Assembly (NCBI GenBank): GCA_018969455.1
Contig: JAGWYI010000135.1
Coordinates: 1-8,981, forward strand
DNA length: 8,981 nt
Direction of reading: 5' to 3'
Origin: Bacteroidota bacterium
Lineage (GTDB): Bacteria > Bacteroidota > Bacteroidia > Chitinophagales > Saprospiraceae
Part shown: positions 1 through 7,402 of the stretch, in pieces
Layout: the number at the start of each line of letters is the position of its first letter
How positions within the stretch are numbered: position 1 is the stretch's first letter
Notes under the pieces: generated by a model
Told to the model about the DNA's origin: nothing
What the model saw: only the letters and a program-made list of their open reading frames with translations
The model's database searches: none
Program-made: the position numbers and the translations under genes

Positions 1-1735
1 TTCTCCAGTGTTTAACGCTTCCAGCTTCTCTTCTTCTGCTCGTTTGAACGATGCATTCTTCATCAAAGTTCCTTATGTAGGTGCTTTCGGTGACATCGAC
101 TGGACATGCGGTTGGGCGAAATATGCAGGCGGCGCAACACCTTGCGCTCCAGAAGTTGTTTCTGGTGACATTACCTCTAACACAACTTGGGTAAACAGCA
201 AAGAATACATCCTGAACGGATTTGTATATGTGAAAAACTGCGCTACCTTGACCATCGAACCAGGTACCATCATCCGTGGCGACAAAGGTTCACGTGGCAC
301 CTTGATCGTTACCCGTTGCGCCAAACTGGTTGCCGATGGCACTGCTGATGCGCCAATTATCTTTACTTCCAATTCACCAACACCTGCTACAGGTGACTGG
401 GGCGGTATCGTTATTCTGGGTCGTGCAAGCACCAACGGTTCTTTCAACGGTGTTGCCGGTTTGCAAGCAATTGAAGGCGACCTCAACAACGCCAACGGTG
501 ACGGTCTGTTTGGTAACGGCGACCTCGCCGGTCCGGCTTCTCAGTACGACAACGACAACAGCGGTATCCTCCGTTATGTACGCATCGAGTATCCAGGTAT
601 CGTGATTACACCAGGTAACGAAATCAATGGTTTGACCATGGGTGGTGTTGGTCGCGGTACAACCCTCGACTACATCCAGGTAAGCTACTCCAACGACGAC
701 TCTTACGAATGGTTTGGTGGTAACGTAAACGCGAAACACTTGATCGCTTACCGCGGTCTCGACGACGACTTCGATACCGACAACGGTTTCTCTGGTAACC
801 TCCAGTTCTTGTTGGGCGTACGCGACCCACAGGTTTCTGATGCTGCTGGCGCTTCTAACGGTTTCGAATCCGACAACGATGCCAACTCTACATCCGCAAC
901 GCCAAAAACGGCTGCAACCATCTCTAATGCAACCATCATCGCACCTGCTACCGTAGATGCTACCCAGTTCTTCAGCCGCGGCGCCTTGTTGCGTCGTAAC
1001 ACCGAAGAATCTATCTTCAACACCATCTTTGTAGGTGCATGGCCTAATGCCGGTGTACGTATTGACGGTCAAACTACAGCCGACAACGCAACTTCAGGCA
1101 AACTGGAAGTGAAAAATTGTGCTGTTGCAGGTTCTACCACTGTTGCCAATACCAATGCAAGCGGTTTCGATGTTTTGGCTTGGTACAATACAGCGGCTTT
1201 CAACAACTTGTCTTACTCTTCTTCAGGCGGTGTGCAGCTGGCTAATCCTTTCAATGTGGATCTGCCTAACGCACAACCAAACTTGTTGTCACCTGTGCTG
1301 ACTGCTGCTTCTTTCACTTCTTCTGCTCGTTTGAACAACGCATTCTTCACACCTGTTTCTTACATCGGTGCATTTGGTCGTGAAAACGGCGCAGTAAATG
1401 ACTGGACTTGCAAATGGGCAGCATTTAAAGGCGGTTCTAGCGATTGTACCACCAACACAGAAGATTTTGACCAATTGGTGAACACTCTGAAACTGTATCC
1501 AACTGTTACAGGCGATTACACCAACCTCGAAATCGATTTGAAGGAAAACGTGAATCTGAACGTAACCATCTACGGTATGAACGGCACCCAATTCGGAACC
1601 CTGCTCGATGAACAAGTTTCTGCAGGTCACCAGGTAATTGGTTTGAACGTTTCTAACCTGAATGCAGGTTTCTACTTCGTACAAATCCAGGCTGGCAATG
1701 CCATCAAAACTGAAAAGTTGATCGTAGTACGCTAA
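1..1735 (+). CDS. Secreted repeat protein with T9SS type A C-terminal sorting domain (5' end outside window)
   Basis: The reading frame is open from the first base of the window, so the GTG at 8 is not a believable start and the gene continues upstream. About 577 residues are visible. The body is rich in Gly, Asn, Asp and Thr, with stretches such as LTIEPGTIIRGDKGSRGTL, GDWGGIVILG and LRYVRIEYPG, as expected of right-handed parallel beta-helix surface proteins of Bacteroidota. The last ~80 residues (from LKLYPTVTGDY to KTEKLIVVR) match the T9SS type A sorting domain: a LYP-type start, a LNVTIYGMNG strand, the NLNAGFYFVQI motif and a basic KTEKLIV end. This predicts export across the outer membrane and surface attachment or release. 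The visible part covers the end of one ~429-residue unit, a full unit and the start of the next, followed by the sorting domain. Codon use is strongly biased (AAC, ACC, GGT, CGT), unlike the genes downstream, suggesting high expression. Ligand or enzymatic role is unknown. Confidence 0.88.
   Translation, partial: SPVFNASSFSSSARLNDAFFIKVPYVGAFGDIDWTCGWAKYAGGATPCAPEVVSGDITSNTTWVNSKEYILNGFVYVKNCATLTIEPGTIIRGDKGSRGTLIVTRCAKLVADGTADAPIIFTSNSPTPATGDWGGIVILGRASTNGSFNGVAGLQAIEGDLNNANGDGLFGNGDLAGPASQYDNDNSGILRYVRIEYPGIVITPGNEINGLTMGGVGRGTTLDYIQVSYSNDDSYEWFGGNVNAKHLIAYRGLDDDFDTDNGFSGNLQFLLGVRDPQVSDAAGASNGFESDNDANSTSATPKTAATISNATIIAPATVDATQFFSRGALLRRNTEESIFNTIFVGAWPNAGVRIDGQTTADNATSGKLEVKNCAVAGSTTVANTNASGFDVLAWYNTAAFNNLSYSSSGGVQLANPFNVDLPNAQPNLLSPVLTAASFTSSARLNNAFFTPVSYIGAFGRENGAVNDWTCKWAAFKGGSSDCTTNTEDFDQLVNTLKLYPTVTGDYTNLEIDLKENVNLNVTIYGMNGTQFGTLLDEQVSAGHQVIGLNVSNLNAGFYFVQIQAGNAIKTEKLIVVR
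2..91 (+). repeat. Copy 1 of an internal protein repeat boundary
   Basis: These 30 codons (SPVFNASSF...VGAFG) align without gaps to codons at 1289-1378 (SPVLTAASF...IGAFG), with 21 of 30 residues identical. The shared core is SSARLN-AFF--V-Y-GAFG. After both copies comes a similar DWTC-W--GG-C segment. The offset is 1287 nt (429 codons), so the protein is built from long tandem units. Confidence 0.85.
1289..1378 (+). repeat. Copy 2 of the internal protein repeat boundary
   Basis: This is the second copy of the segment at 2-91. At DNA level the two share an uninterrupted run of about 19 bases (cttcttctgctcgtttgaac). Here the segment and its following DWTCKWAAFKGG stretch lead into the T9SS sorting domain instead of another beta-helix unit, so it marks the end of the repeat region. 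Confidence 0.85.
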
Positions 1736-1745
1736 TCTGATCCAG

Positions 1746-1761
1746 TACAGTTCAAACTGTA
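1746..1761. repeat. Short perfect inverted repeat after the T9SS cargo gene
   Basis: TACAGTT-CA-AACTGTA is a 7-bp perfect inverted repeat with a 2-nt centre, just after the stop codon and before the main terminator. It may be chance, a small RNA-end structure or a protein-binding site. The sequence does not decide between these. Confidence 0.4.
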
Positions 1762-1770
1762 TAAATAAGA

Positions 1771-1817
1771 AAGGGCAGACAACGTCGAGAAATCGATGTT
1801 GTTTGCCCTTCTTTTTT
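1771..1817 (+). terminator. Strong rho-independent terminator
   Basis: Bases 1771-1788 (AAGGGCAGACAACGTCGA) pair with 1793-1810 (TCGATGTTGTTTGCCCTT) in an 18-bp stem. Every position pairs, two of them as G-U wobbles, around a GAAA tetraloop. The stem is followed by CTTTTTT. It lies 35 bp after the stop codon of the T9SS cargo gene and ends its transcript. A structure this long and stable fits a highly expressed gene. Confidence 0.92.
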
Positions 1818-2356
1818 ACATAAAATTGCTAAAATCCTGAAAAGCAATGAAAATTGCCCTGTCTTGGGAAATATATATACTTTAGGCCGCCAGATTTTAC
1901 GCATAACGATCTTTATAAATCATTATAAATCAACAAAATCCATACTGGTTTATCCACAAAATCCGGCGAATCCTGGTATAATATGAACGAAAAGATCATG
2001 TGAAACGCTGCCTGACCAGGATGTAGGTACAAAAAGAAGAACGAAATGGAGGATACCAAGAATTTAAGACCCACCCGGAAAGGCAGAATAACCAGAACCT
2101 CCATTCACAAAAGGATAATCCATGCAGACTGAATTCCTTTCCGCATTTAGAAACTATTTTAAAACCATCGAAATGCTGAAAAGCAAATCTTTTAACGCCT
2201 TGCTGCATCTATTTTTTCGGCAACAGGGCATGGCTATTCCCTCAAAAATAAGCCTTGCCTGGCGCCAAAATCTTTACCGCTCATCTATCCCGGAGCTTTT
2301 AAAACCGTTTATTGGATAGATAACACCCGCTTTTGGGTAAAAAAAGCAAACACGTT
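1818..2356. other. Long intergenic stretch without a convincing gene
   Basis: Counting from the stop at 1735, 621 bp separate the cargo gene from the next one, and beyond the terminator I find nothing firm. The region is AT-rich. Open frames of 60-70 codons on both strands (2122-2319 plus, 1913-2104 and 1996-2208 minus) overlap each other and show no recognisable motif or signal peptide. I see no tRNA-like cloverleaf, CRISPR or tandem repeat. It could hold decayed gene remnants or a small RNA, but nothing here demonstrates that. Confidence 0.5.
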
Positions 2357-2686
2357 CTATTGCATCATGAAATCCATGCGCTTGCGCTCGCCGTCATTCA
2401 GTAAAATACTGTCGCGGTAAACTGTCTTATAACCGGTATAAGAAAGCGTAAGCAAATAGGGACCGCCAGCCCTCAAATTCCGAAGTTCGAACTCGCCGTT
2501 GTTTTCTGTAAGCGTTCCGCGAAAGGTATTCGTGGGCACATGTTTTACAACCACGGTAACGCCCATGAGCGGCTGATTACGGGCATCGGTGATAAGACCG
2601 TGCAAAGTTGCCGTCGATTGTCGTGCTTGTGCAGATAGCAGAAAAAAAGACAAAACAAAAAACGATAACCGGATCAAATTAGACAT
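2357..2686 (-). CDS. Small secreted carboxypeptidase-regulatory-like domain protein (possible TonB-receptor stub)
   Basis: The protein has 109 residues. Residues 1-22 (MSNLIRLSFFVLSFFLLSAQA) form a typical signal peptide. Residues ~26-107 match the carboxypeptidase-regulatory-like beta-sandwich (CarboxypepD_reg-like) found at the N terminus of SusC/TonB-dependent receptors: LHGLITDARNQPLMGVTV, then GTLTENNGEFELRNLRAGG, then LLTLSYTGYKT. In receptors this domain is followed by a plug (often a LDEVVV-type TonB-box region) and a beta-barrel. Here a TAG stops the frame right after the domain, and the DNA beyond it (15 codons to the next stop) shows no plug sequence. It is therefore either a genuine single-domain periplasmic protein or the surviving N-terminal stub of a lost receptor. 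It is transcribed divergently from the endonuclease gene, with 242 bp between the two starts. No strong promoter is visible for it. Confidence 0.72.
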   Translation of the reverse strand: MSNLIRLSFFVLSFFLLSAQARQSTATLHGLITDARNQPLMGVTVVVKHVPTNTFRGTLTENNGEFELRNLRAGGPYLLTLSYTGYKTVYRDSILLNDGERKRMDFMMQ

Positions 2687-2879
2687 AGCGCAGTTTAATC
2701 AGTATAAAACAGTTGTTTTGGTGGCAAAAAGCAAAACAATCAAAATGAACCCTTTGAGTTATGCTTATTCAACATCATTTATTTCAAGAATTTCGCCATT
2801 TAAAATATTCTAAAAATCATACCAATTAAAGTGTATGACCTAAAAAACAAGTAAAATGTCGCGATTCTAACAAAATGTT

Positions 2880-2887
2880 TATATTTG
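2880..2887 (+). promoter_or_regulatory. Putative Bacteroidota -7 promoter element
   Basis: TATATTTG matches the TAnnTTTG -7 consensus of the Bacteroidota primary sigma factor exactly. It lies 41 bp before the ATG at 2929, giving a leader of roughly 35 nt. No clean -33 TTTG is seen 19-23 bp upstream, so the call is moderate. It overlaps the region just after the in-frame ATG at 2875, which argues against that ATG being the start. Confidence 0.45.
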
Positions 2888-2928
2888 CCCTTGACTTTTG
2901 TTTGTTCTTTTTTCAATTCAATCCACTC

Positions 2929-3870
2929 ATGGCCCGATATTCCAAATCCGATAATGGCGCTTTTATTTTCAAATCTGGCCTGTTTGCCATCCTTGCCGGG
3001 TTCGCCTTTATGATTTTCAACCAATTTGCAGGTAGCCAAAAGCCCCCAGGAAATGCAGAAAAACCGGCTCCATCGGTGGTAATTCCTGAAACATCCAATC
3101 CAGAATCCCAACCGGAAAACGGCCGGGAACCAACCGTACCCGAACAGATTCTGCCTGCTCCGGATGGTGAAATCGTACGGCATACCTATTTTACCCTGTG
3201 CTACAGCGAAGACGACGAACAAGCCTCCTGGGTCGCCTACGAACTTACCAGAGATCGATTAAATGACAACTGGGTAGAACGGTCCAATACTTTCCGACCC
3301 GATCCCGAAGTGCACACCGAAAGCGCTACCCCACGCGATTACAATGGAAGCGGCTATGACAAAGGCCATTTATGCCCGGCAGCCGATATGGCTTTCCGGG
3401 AAGACGCCATGGACGAAACGTTTTTTATGAGCAACATCAGCCCGCAAGTCCCCGGTTTTAACACCGGCATCTGGCGCGAACTGGAAGAACTTACCCGCGA
3501 CTGGGCACGCAGATTCGGCAAATTGTATGTTGTAACAGGGCCTATGCTCCGACAACAAGCACTTGGCCAAATCGGATTCAGCAAAGTTGTGGTGCCATCC
3601 TACTTCTATAAAGTGCTCTACGCCCCCGATCATCACCGCGCCATCGGTTTTATGATCCCCAATGAAATAAGCGAACGCCCGGTTATGGATTATGCCTACG
3701 CAATTGATGCGGTGGAAAAAAGCAGCGGCATCGACTTCTTTCCCCAAATTCTGAAAGGTCTCGATGAAGAACTGGAAGGAAATCTCGACAAAAATGCCTG
3801 GCCCGTCAATCAAAAACGTTTCGAAAAACGCATCAAATCCTGGAATCTTGGAAAATCCGCCCCCAACTGA
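2929..3870 (+). CDS. Membrane-anchored or secreted DNA/RNA non-specific endonuclease (NUC family)
   Basis: The protein has 313 residues from the ATG at 2929. An in-frame ATG at 2875 would add 18 hydrophobic residues but overlaps the likely promoter. Residues ~16-33 (SGLFAILAGFAFMIFNQF) form an N-terminal membrane segment acting as signal or anchor. Residues ~35-75 are a Pro/Glu-rich linker, and ~80-305 are the beta-beta-alpha-metal nuclease domain. The active site reads YDKGHLCPAADM, with the general-base His at 147. The family's usual DRGH is DKGH here, so the Arg is replaced by Lys. FFMSNISPQ (Asn169) and FNTGIWRELE (Asn178, Glu186) fit the spacing of the metal-binding Asn and downstream Glu of the Serratia nuclease. 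The expected role is Mg-dependent cleavage of DNA and RNA outside the cytoplasm, for nutrient scavenging or biofilm DNA turnover. There is no adjacent immunity-like gene to suggest a toxin. The domain call is firm; the physiological role is inferred. Confidence 0.9.
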   Translation: MARYSKSDNGAFIFKSGLFAILAGFAFMIFNQFAGSQKPPGNAEKPAPSVVIPETSNPESQPENGREPTVPEQILPAPDGEIVRHTYFTLCYSEDDEQASWVAYELTRDRLNDNWVERSNTFRPDPEVHTESATPRDYNGSGYDKGHLCPAADMAFREDAMDETFFMSNISPQVPGFNTGIWRELEELTRDWARRFGKLYVVTGPMLRQQALGQIGFSKVVVPSYFYKVLYAPDHHRAIGFMIPNEISERPVMDYAYAIDAVEKSSGIDFFPQILKGLDEELEGNLDKNAWPVNQKRFEKRIKSWNLGKSAPN

Positions 3871-4023
3871 TCCTTTCCGCCGCAAAAGTCTTTAAATCCT
3901 GCTCATCAAGGTAATTTTAAACGCATTTTGAAGACAAAACATCTATTATTTCCTGTATAACTACATCATTTTGGACTATCACGCGTTCTTTTGATTAGTC
4001 GAACTGCTGAAAAATTTATCCCT

Positions 4024-4407
4024 ATGAAAAAAATCCTTTACCTGCTCCTGATGGCTGTATCGGGATGTCGGCCAAGCCCTGAATATGTACCCATCCCTAC
4101 TCAGATATGCCTGTTTACCACCCACCACGGCCAGCCCATCCCCGATGCAATCATCTACTTGAAATACAATGCCGATACCTTTCCCGGCTATAAAAACCCA
4201 CCCGCTTATTTTGACGATTCTTTTCGTACCGGAAAGAACGCCCGTGGCTGCATCCAATCTGTTCCCGAAGGCCGCCACTGGATGATCGGATTTGGATACG
4301 ATAGCCTGCATTATCCAAATGAGGTTTTCGGATCGCTCCCCATCACCATTTCCCTGGATGGTAAGCCAAAATTGGATACGATGTTTTATCTTTCGGAAAA
4401 ACATTGA
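4024..4407 (+). CDS. Small lipoprotein of unknown function upstream of gldD
   Basis: The protein has 127 residues from the ATG at 4024 (MKKILYLLLMAVSGC), chosen because a lipoprotein signal peptide with lipobox (V-S-G-C, Cys15) begins there. An in-frame ATG at 3991 would add 11 residues and spoil the signal. The mature part has no family I recognise. It is rich in Pro, Tyr and aromatic residues, and contains HHGQPIPDAIIYLKY and later GKNARGCIQSVPEGRHW, a layout that resembles the transthyretin/CnaB-like beta-sandwich of carboxypeptidase-regulatory domains (a 'P-PDA-I-L' strand, then 'T--G' and 'P-G'). That resemblance is weak. The stop codon is 28 bp before gldD with no terminator between, so it probably shares a transcript with gldD and the S9 peptidase. 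It would be anchored in the inner or outer membrane, facing the periplasm or surface. Confidence 0.72.
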   Translation: MKKILYLLLMAVSGCRPSPEYVPIPTQICLFTTHHGQPIPDAIIYLKYNADTFPGYKNPPAYFDDSFRTGKNARGCIQSVPEGRHWMIGFGYDSLHYPNEVFGSLPITISLDGKPKLDTMFYLSEKH

Positions 4408-4435
4408 ATCTTTACGCCGCTCCCTTTGAAAAAAA

Positions 4436-5056
4436 ATGCTGCCTATGTCTGCTCAAAAAATATGTAATGCCCTGGTTTTCACTACACTTTTAATATGTGG
4501 ATTATGGGCCTGCCAAGATACCCTTGAAACTCCAAAACCCCGCGCATACCCCCGCGTGGTATACCCCGAAAAATCATACGTCCCTTTTGATGCCCATTAT
4601 TGCAATTTTACCTTCGATATGCCTCAATATGCCCAGGTAGAACGCGATACAACCTTTTTTGACGAAAAACCTACCAGCGACTGCTGGTTTAACCTGGTTG
4701 TACCAGCCCTGAATGCCAAAATATATTGCACATACAATGACATCCGAAACCGAACCGATTTTGACGAACTGGTAAAGGACGCTTTTGATATGACCAACAA
4801 ACACAATGTAAAAGCCAGCTACATTGACGAACAAATTGTAAACCGCCCCAATGACCATGTACACGGAATTGTTTTCAATGTCGAAGGCCCGGCAGCATCC
4901 TCCTACCAGTTTTTTCTCACCGACTCAACCCGGCATTTTCTCCGAGGCGCCTTGTATTTTAACACCCAGGCACGACCCGATTCCCTGGCCCCAGTAGCAG
5001 CCTTTATGAAAAAAGACATCAATCACTTGGTTGAAACCTTAAAATGGAATAAATAA
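4436..5056 (+). CDS. gldD: Gliding motility lipoprotein GldD
   Basis: The protein has 206 residues from the ATG at 4436. An ATG at 4445, nine bases on, sits better behind the A-run at 4429-4436 and may be the true start. The lipoprotein signal ends in L-W-A-C (Cys26). The mature sequence carries the GldD pattern throughout: YPRVVYPEKSYVPFD, HYCNFTFDMPQYAQVERD, CWFNLVVPALNAKIYCTY, KHNVKASYIDEQI, VEGPAASSYQFFLTDS and FLRGALYFNTQARPDSL. Length is normal for the family. In Flavobacterium GldD is an envelope lipoprotein required for gliding and, with GldB, GldH and GldJ, for a working T9SS/gliding machine. Its biochemical activity is unknown. In many Bacteroidota it sits next to gldE, mutY and ssb. 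Here it lies between a small lipoprotein gene (28 bp before) and an S9 peptidase gene (24 bp after), probably in one operon. Confidence 0.93.
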   Translation: MLPMSAQKICNALVFTTLLICGLWACQDTLETPKPRAYPRVVYPEKSYVPFDAHYCNFTFDMPQYAQVERDTTFFDEKPTSDCWFNLVVPALNAKIYCTYNDIRNRTDFDELVKDAFDMTNKHNVKASYIDEQIVNRPNDHVHGIVFNVEGPAASSYQFFLTDSTRHFLRGALYFNTQARPDSLAPVAAFMKKDINHLVETLKWNK

Positions 5057-5080
5057 ATTCTAATACCTAAACTATTATTA

Positions 5081-7402
5081 ATGAAAACCTTAATCTTGTT
5101 TTTTGGCTTTATCTCCATCTCCCAACTGCATGCGCAACTCACCCTGACGCAAATCATGGATGACCCCAAAGTTTCAGTCGGTAATCTGCCTTCCAGCCCA
5201 TTCTGGTCTGAAGACAGCAAAACCCTTTACTTTAACTGGAACCCAAAGTCGGAATCCAATGATTCCTTGTATGCCTATGATCTAAAAGCCGGCGCCACCA
5301 ACAAGTGGCCTGATCAAAGCCGACTGCCCGCAAGATATGGCGTGTATAATGCAGACTATTCCCTCAAAGCGTATAGCCAAAACGGAGATATATATTTACT
5401 TGATTGCAAAACCCAAAAGATTAAAACACTTACCAATACCCTGGAGGAAGAAAATGAATTGCAATTTAACGATCAGGGGAATGCAATCCTGTTTGAAAAA
5501 GCACGCAACCTGTATACCCTCGACATTTCAAGTGGCTTGATTACCCAATTGAGCAATTTCCAATTTTCAACGCCCAGAAATCAGTCAGCCCTGAACGAAC
5601 AGGATAAATGGCTTAAAACAGAACAGTTGGAACTGTTTTCCGTGTTGAAAGAACGCGACCAAAAAAGAAAACGTGCCGAACAACAAGATAAATACCACAA
5701 GCCCGCTCGTCCGCGAACAATCTATCTGCAGGATAAAAACCTCGATTTTACCGGTATTAGCCCCAATTCGAATTTTATCGCCTATGCCACCTCGGCAAAA
5801 AGCAAGGAAAAGAATACCATTGTCCCCAATTATGTCACCGAATCGGGCTATACCACCGATATCACAAGCCGTGAAAAAGTAGGCGTTTCTGCCATTCAAC
5901 CCGATTACTTCCTGTACGACCGCTCGCGCGATACCGTGTTTCAACTCGATCTTAAAACGATAGAAGGCATGTATGAACTGCCTGCCTATTTACAAGATTA
6001 CCCCGATTCGACCCGAAAAACAACAGGCCCCCTGCGAAAAGTGTACCTGAGCCCCCCTTTGTGGTCTGACAACAACCACTATGCAGTGGTGACCGCGTAT
6101 AGTGCCGATAATAAAGACCGTTGGATGCTTCAACTAGACCCTGAAAACGGCAAACTGAAAACGCTTGACCGCCAACATGATGACGCCTGGATAGGAGGCC
6201 CAATTGATGCCTTGGGCTTTTTGGGCGACAACAAAACCCTCTACTTTCAATCAGAAGCCGACGGCTTTGCTCATTTATATACCATAAACCTTGAAAACGG
6301 ATCAAAAACCCAACTTACCAAAGGACAATTTGAGGTGCAATCGGTTCAATTATCGCGCGATAAACAATGGTTCTTCTTGCGTACCAACGAGGTGCATCCT
6401 GGAGAACAACACATCTATAAAATGTCGGTAAAAGGCGGCGAACGCATCCGAATGACTTTTAAAGTTGGGGCACACCAGGATTTGCAAATTTCTCCAGATG
6501 GCAAATATCTTGCTTATTTGTATTCATCTACCACCCAGCCCTGGGAAGTTTTTATTCAGGAAGCCCATGAACGCGCCAAGCCAATTCAGATTACGAATTC
6601 CCGCAGCGCCACTTTTAATGGTTATGGATGGCGCGAACCCAAAATAATCACCATTCCAGCGCGCGATGGCGCCCAAGTGTATGCGCGCTTGTACGAGGCA
6701 AATGGGAAAAATGGAGAAAAACCGGCTGTAATATTTGTTCATGGTGCAGGTTACCTGCAAAATGCACACAAGTGGTGGAGCCGATATTTCCGGGAAAACA
6801 TGTTTCACAACTATCTGGCAGACAAGGGTTATACCGTTTTAGATATAGATTATCGCGGCTCAGCCGGATATGGCAGCGCATGGCGTACGGCCATTTATCG
6901 GAACATGGGAGGGAAAGACCTCGATGATCAGGTAGACGGCGCCAAATGGCTCGTCGAAAATCAGGGCATCAACCCAAAACGCATCGGTATTTATGGCGGC
7001 TCCTATGGCGGTTTTATTACCTTGATGGCCATGTTTAAAACCCCAGACGTCTTTGCTGCAGGCGCTGCTCTCCGACCTGTTACCGATTGGTCGGCCTACA
7101 ACCATGGGTATACCTCCAACATTCTCAATGAACCCTTTACCGACCCAATCGCATACCGCCGCAGCGGCCCCATTTACTATGCCGATGGACTAAAAGGTCA
7201 CCTGCTTATTTGCCATGGTATGATTGATACCAATGTGCATTTTCAAGATGTGGTTCGCCTGACACAACGACTCATTGAATTGAAAAAAGACGGATGGGAA
7301 TTGGCGGCATACCCCCTGGAAGACCACGGATTTGTAGAACCCAGCTCCTGGCTGGATGAGTACAAACGCATTTTCAAACTATTTGAAACCCATTTGAAGT
7401 AA
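5081..7402 (+). CDS. Secreted S9 family peptidase (prolyl oligopeptidase / DPP-IV-like)
   Basis: The protein has 773 residues, a normal length for bacterial S9B/S9C enzymes. Residues 1-19 are a signal peptide (MKTLILFFGFISISQLHAQ), so the enzyme is periplasmic or outer-membrane facing. Residues ~20-500 form the beta-propeller that gates the active site, with strands such as WSEDSKTLYFNW, FTGISPNSNFIAYAT and LQISPDGKYLAYLYSS. Residues ~520-773 are the alpha/beta-hydrolase domain. The catalytic triad is visible: Ser641 in YGGSYGGF, Asp716 in HGMIDTNVHFQD and His749 in LEDHGFVEP. An oxyanion-region HGAGY (His554) and DYRGSAGYGSAWR support the assignment. It probably removes dipeptides or cleaves after Pro/Ala during peptide scavenging. 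Specificity cannot be read from sequence alone. It starts 24 bp after gldD, likely co-transcribed. A charged, Lys/Arg-rich insert (KERDQKRKRAEQQDKYHK, residues ~190-207) interrupts the propeller. No clear terminator follows. Confidence 0.93.
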   Translation: MKTLILFFGFISISQLHAQLTLTQIMDDPKVSVGNLPSSPFWSEDSKTLYFNWNPKSESNDSLYAYDLKAGATNKWPDQSRLPARYGVYNADYSLKAYSQNGDIYLLDCKTQKIKTLTNTLEEENELQFNDQGNAILFEKARNLYTLDISSGLITQLSNFQFSTPRNQSALNEQDKWLKTEQLELFSVLKERDQKRKRAEQQDKYHKPARPRTIYLQDKNLDFTGISPNSNFIAYATSAKSKEKNTIVPNYVTESGYTTDITSREKVGVSAIQPDYFLYDRSRDTVFQLDLKTIEGMYELPAYLQDYPDSTRKTTGPLRKVYLSPPLWSDNNHYAVVTAYSADNKDRWMLQLDPENGKLKTLDRQHDDAWIGGPIDALGFLGDNKTLYFQSEADGFAHLYTINLENGSKTQLTKGQFEVQSVQLSRDKQWFFLRTNEVHPGEQHIYKMSVKGGERIRMTFKVGAHQDLQISPDGKYLAYLYSSTTQPWEVFIQEAHERAKPIQITNSRSATFNGYGWREPKIITIPARDGAQVYARLYEANGKNGEKPAVIFVHGAGYLQNAHKWWSRYFRENMFHNYLADKGYTVLDIDYRGSAGYGSAWRTAIYRNMGGKDLDDQVDGAKWLVENQGINPKRIGIYGGSYGGFITLMAMFKTPDVFAAGAALRPVTDWSAYNHGYTSNILNEPFTDPIAYRRSGPIYYADGLKGHLLICHGMIDTNVHFQDVVRLTQRLIELKKDGWELAAYPLEDHGFVEPSSWLDEYKRIFKLFETHLK

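Noticed and set aside
374..1072. 232-codon open frame on the minus strand inside the T9SS cargo gene
   Set aside because: It lies wholly antisense to a well-supported gene with strong codon bias; its composition is what the biased codons of the plus-strand gene would produce, and it has no motif of its own.
1913..2208. Two overlapping hydrophobic minus-strand frames (1913-2104 and 1996-2208)
   Set aside because: They overlap each other in different frames, and their Phe/Leu-rich composition follows from AT-rich DNA. No membrane-protein family is recognised.
2122..2319. 65-codon frame on the plus strand in the gene-poor gap
   Set aside because: No recognisable domain, signal peptide or promoter, and it overlaps a similarly weak minus-strand frame. 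It is not distinguishable from chance.
3966..3973. TCATTTTG as a promoter -7 box for the small lipoprotein-gldD operon
   Set aside because: It departs from TAnnTTTG at the second base and has no TTTG at 19-23 bp upstream; too weak to annotate.
2929..4407. Endonuclease plus the following small gene as a toxin-immunity pair
   Set aside because: The small protein is a lipoprotein grouped with gldD, separated from the nuclease by 153 bp, and the nuclease has no polymorphic-toxin features, so the pairing is unsupported.
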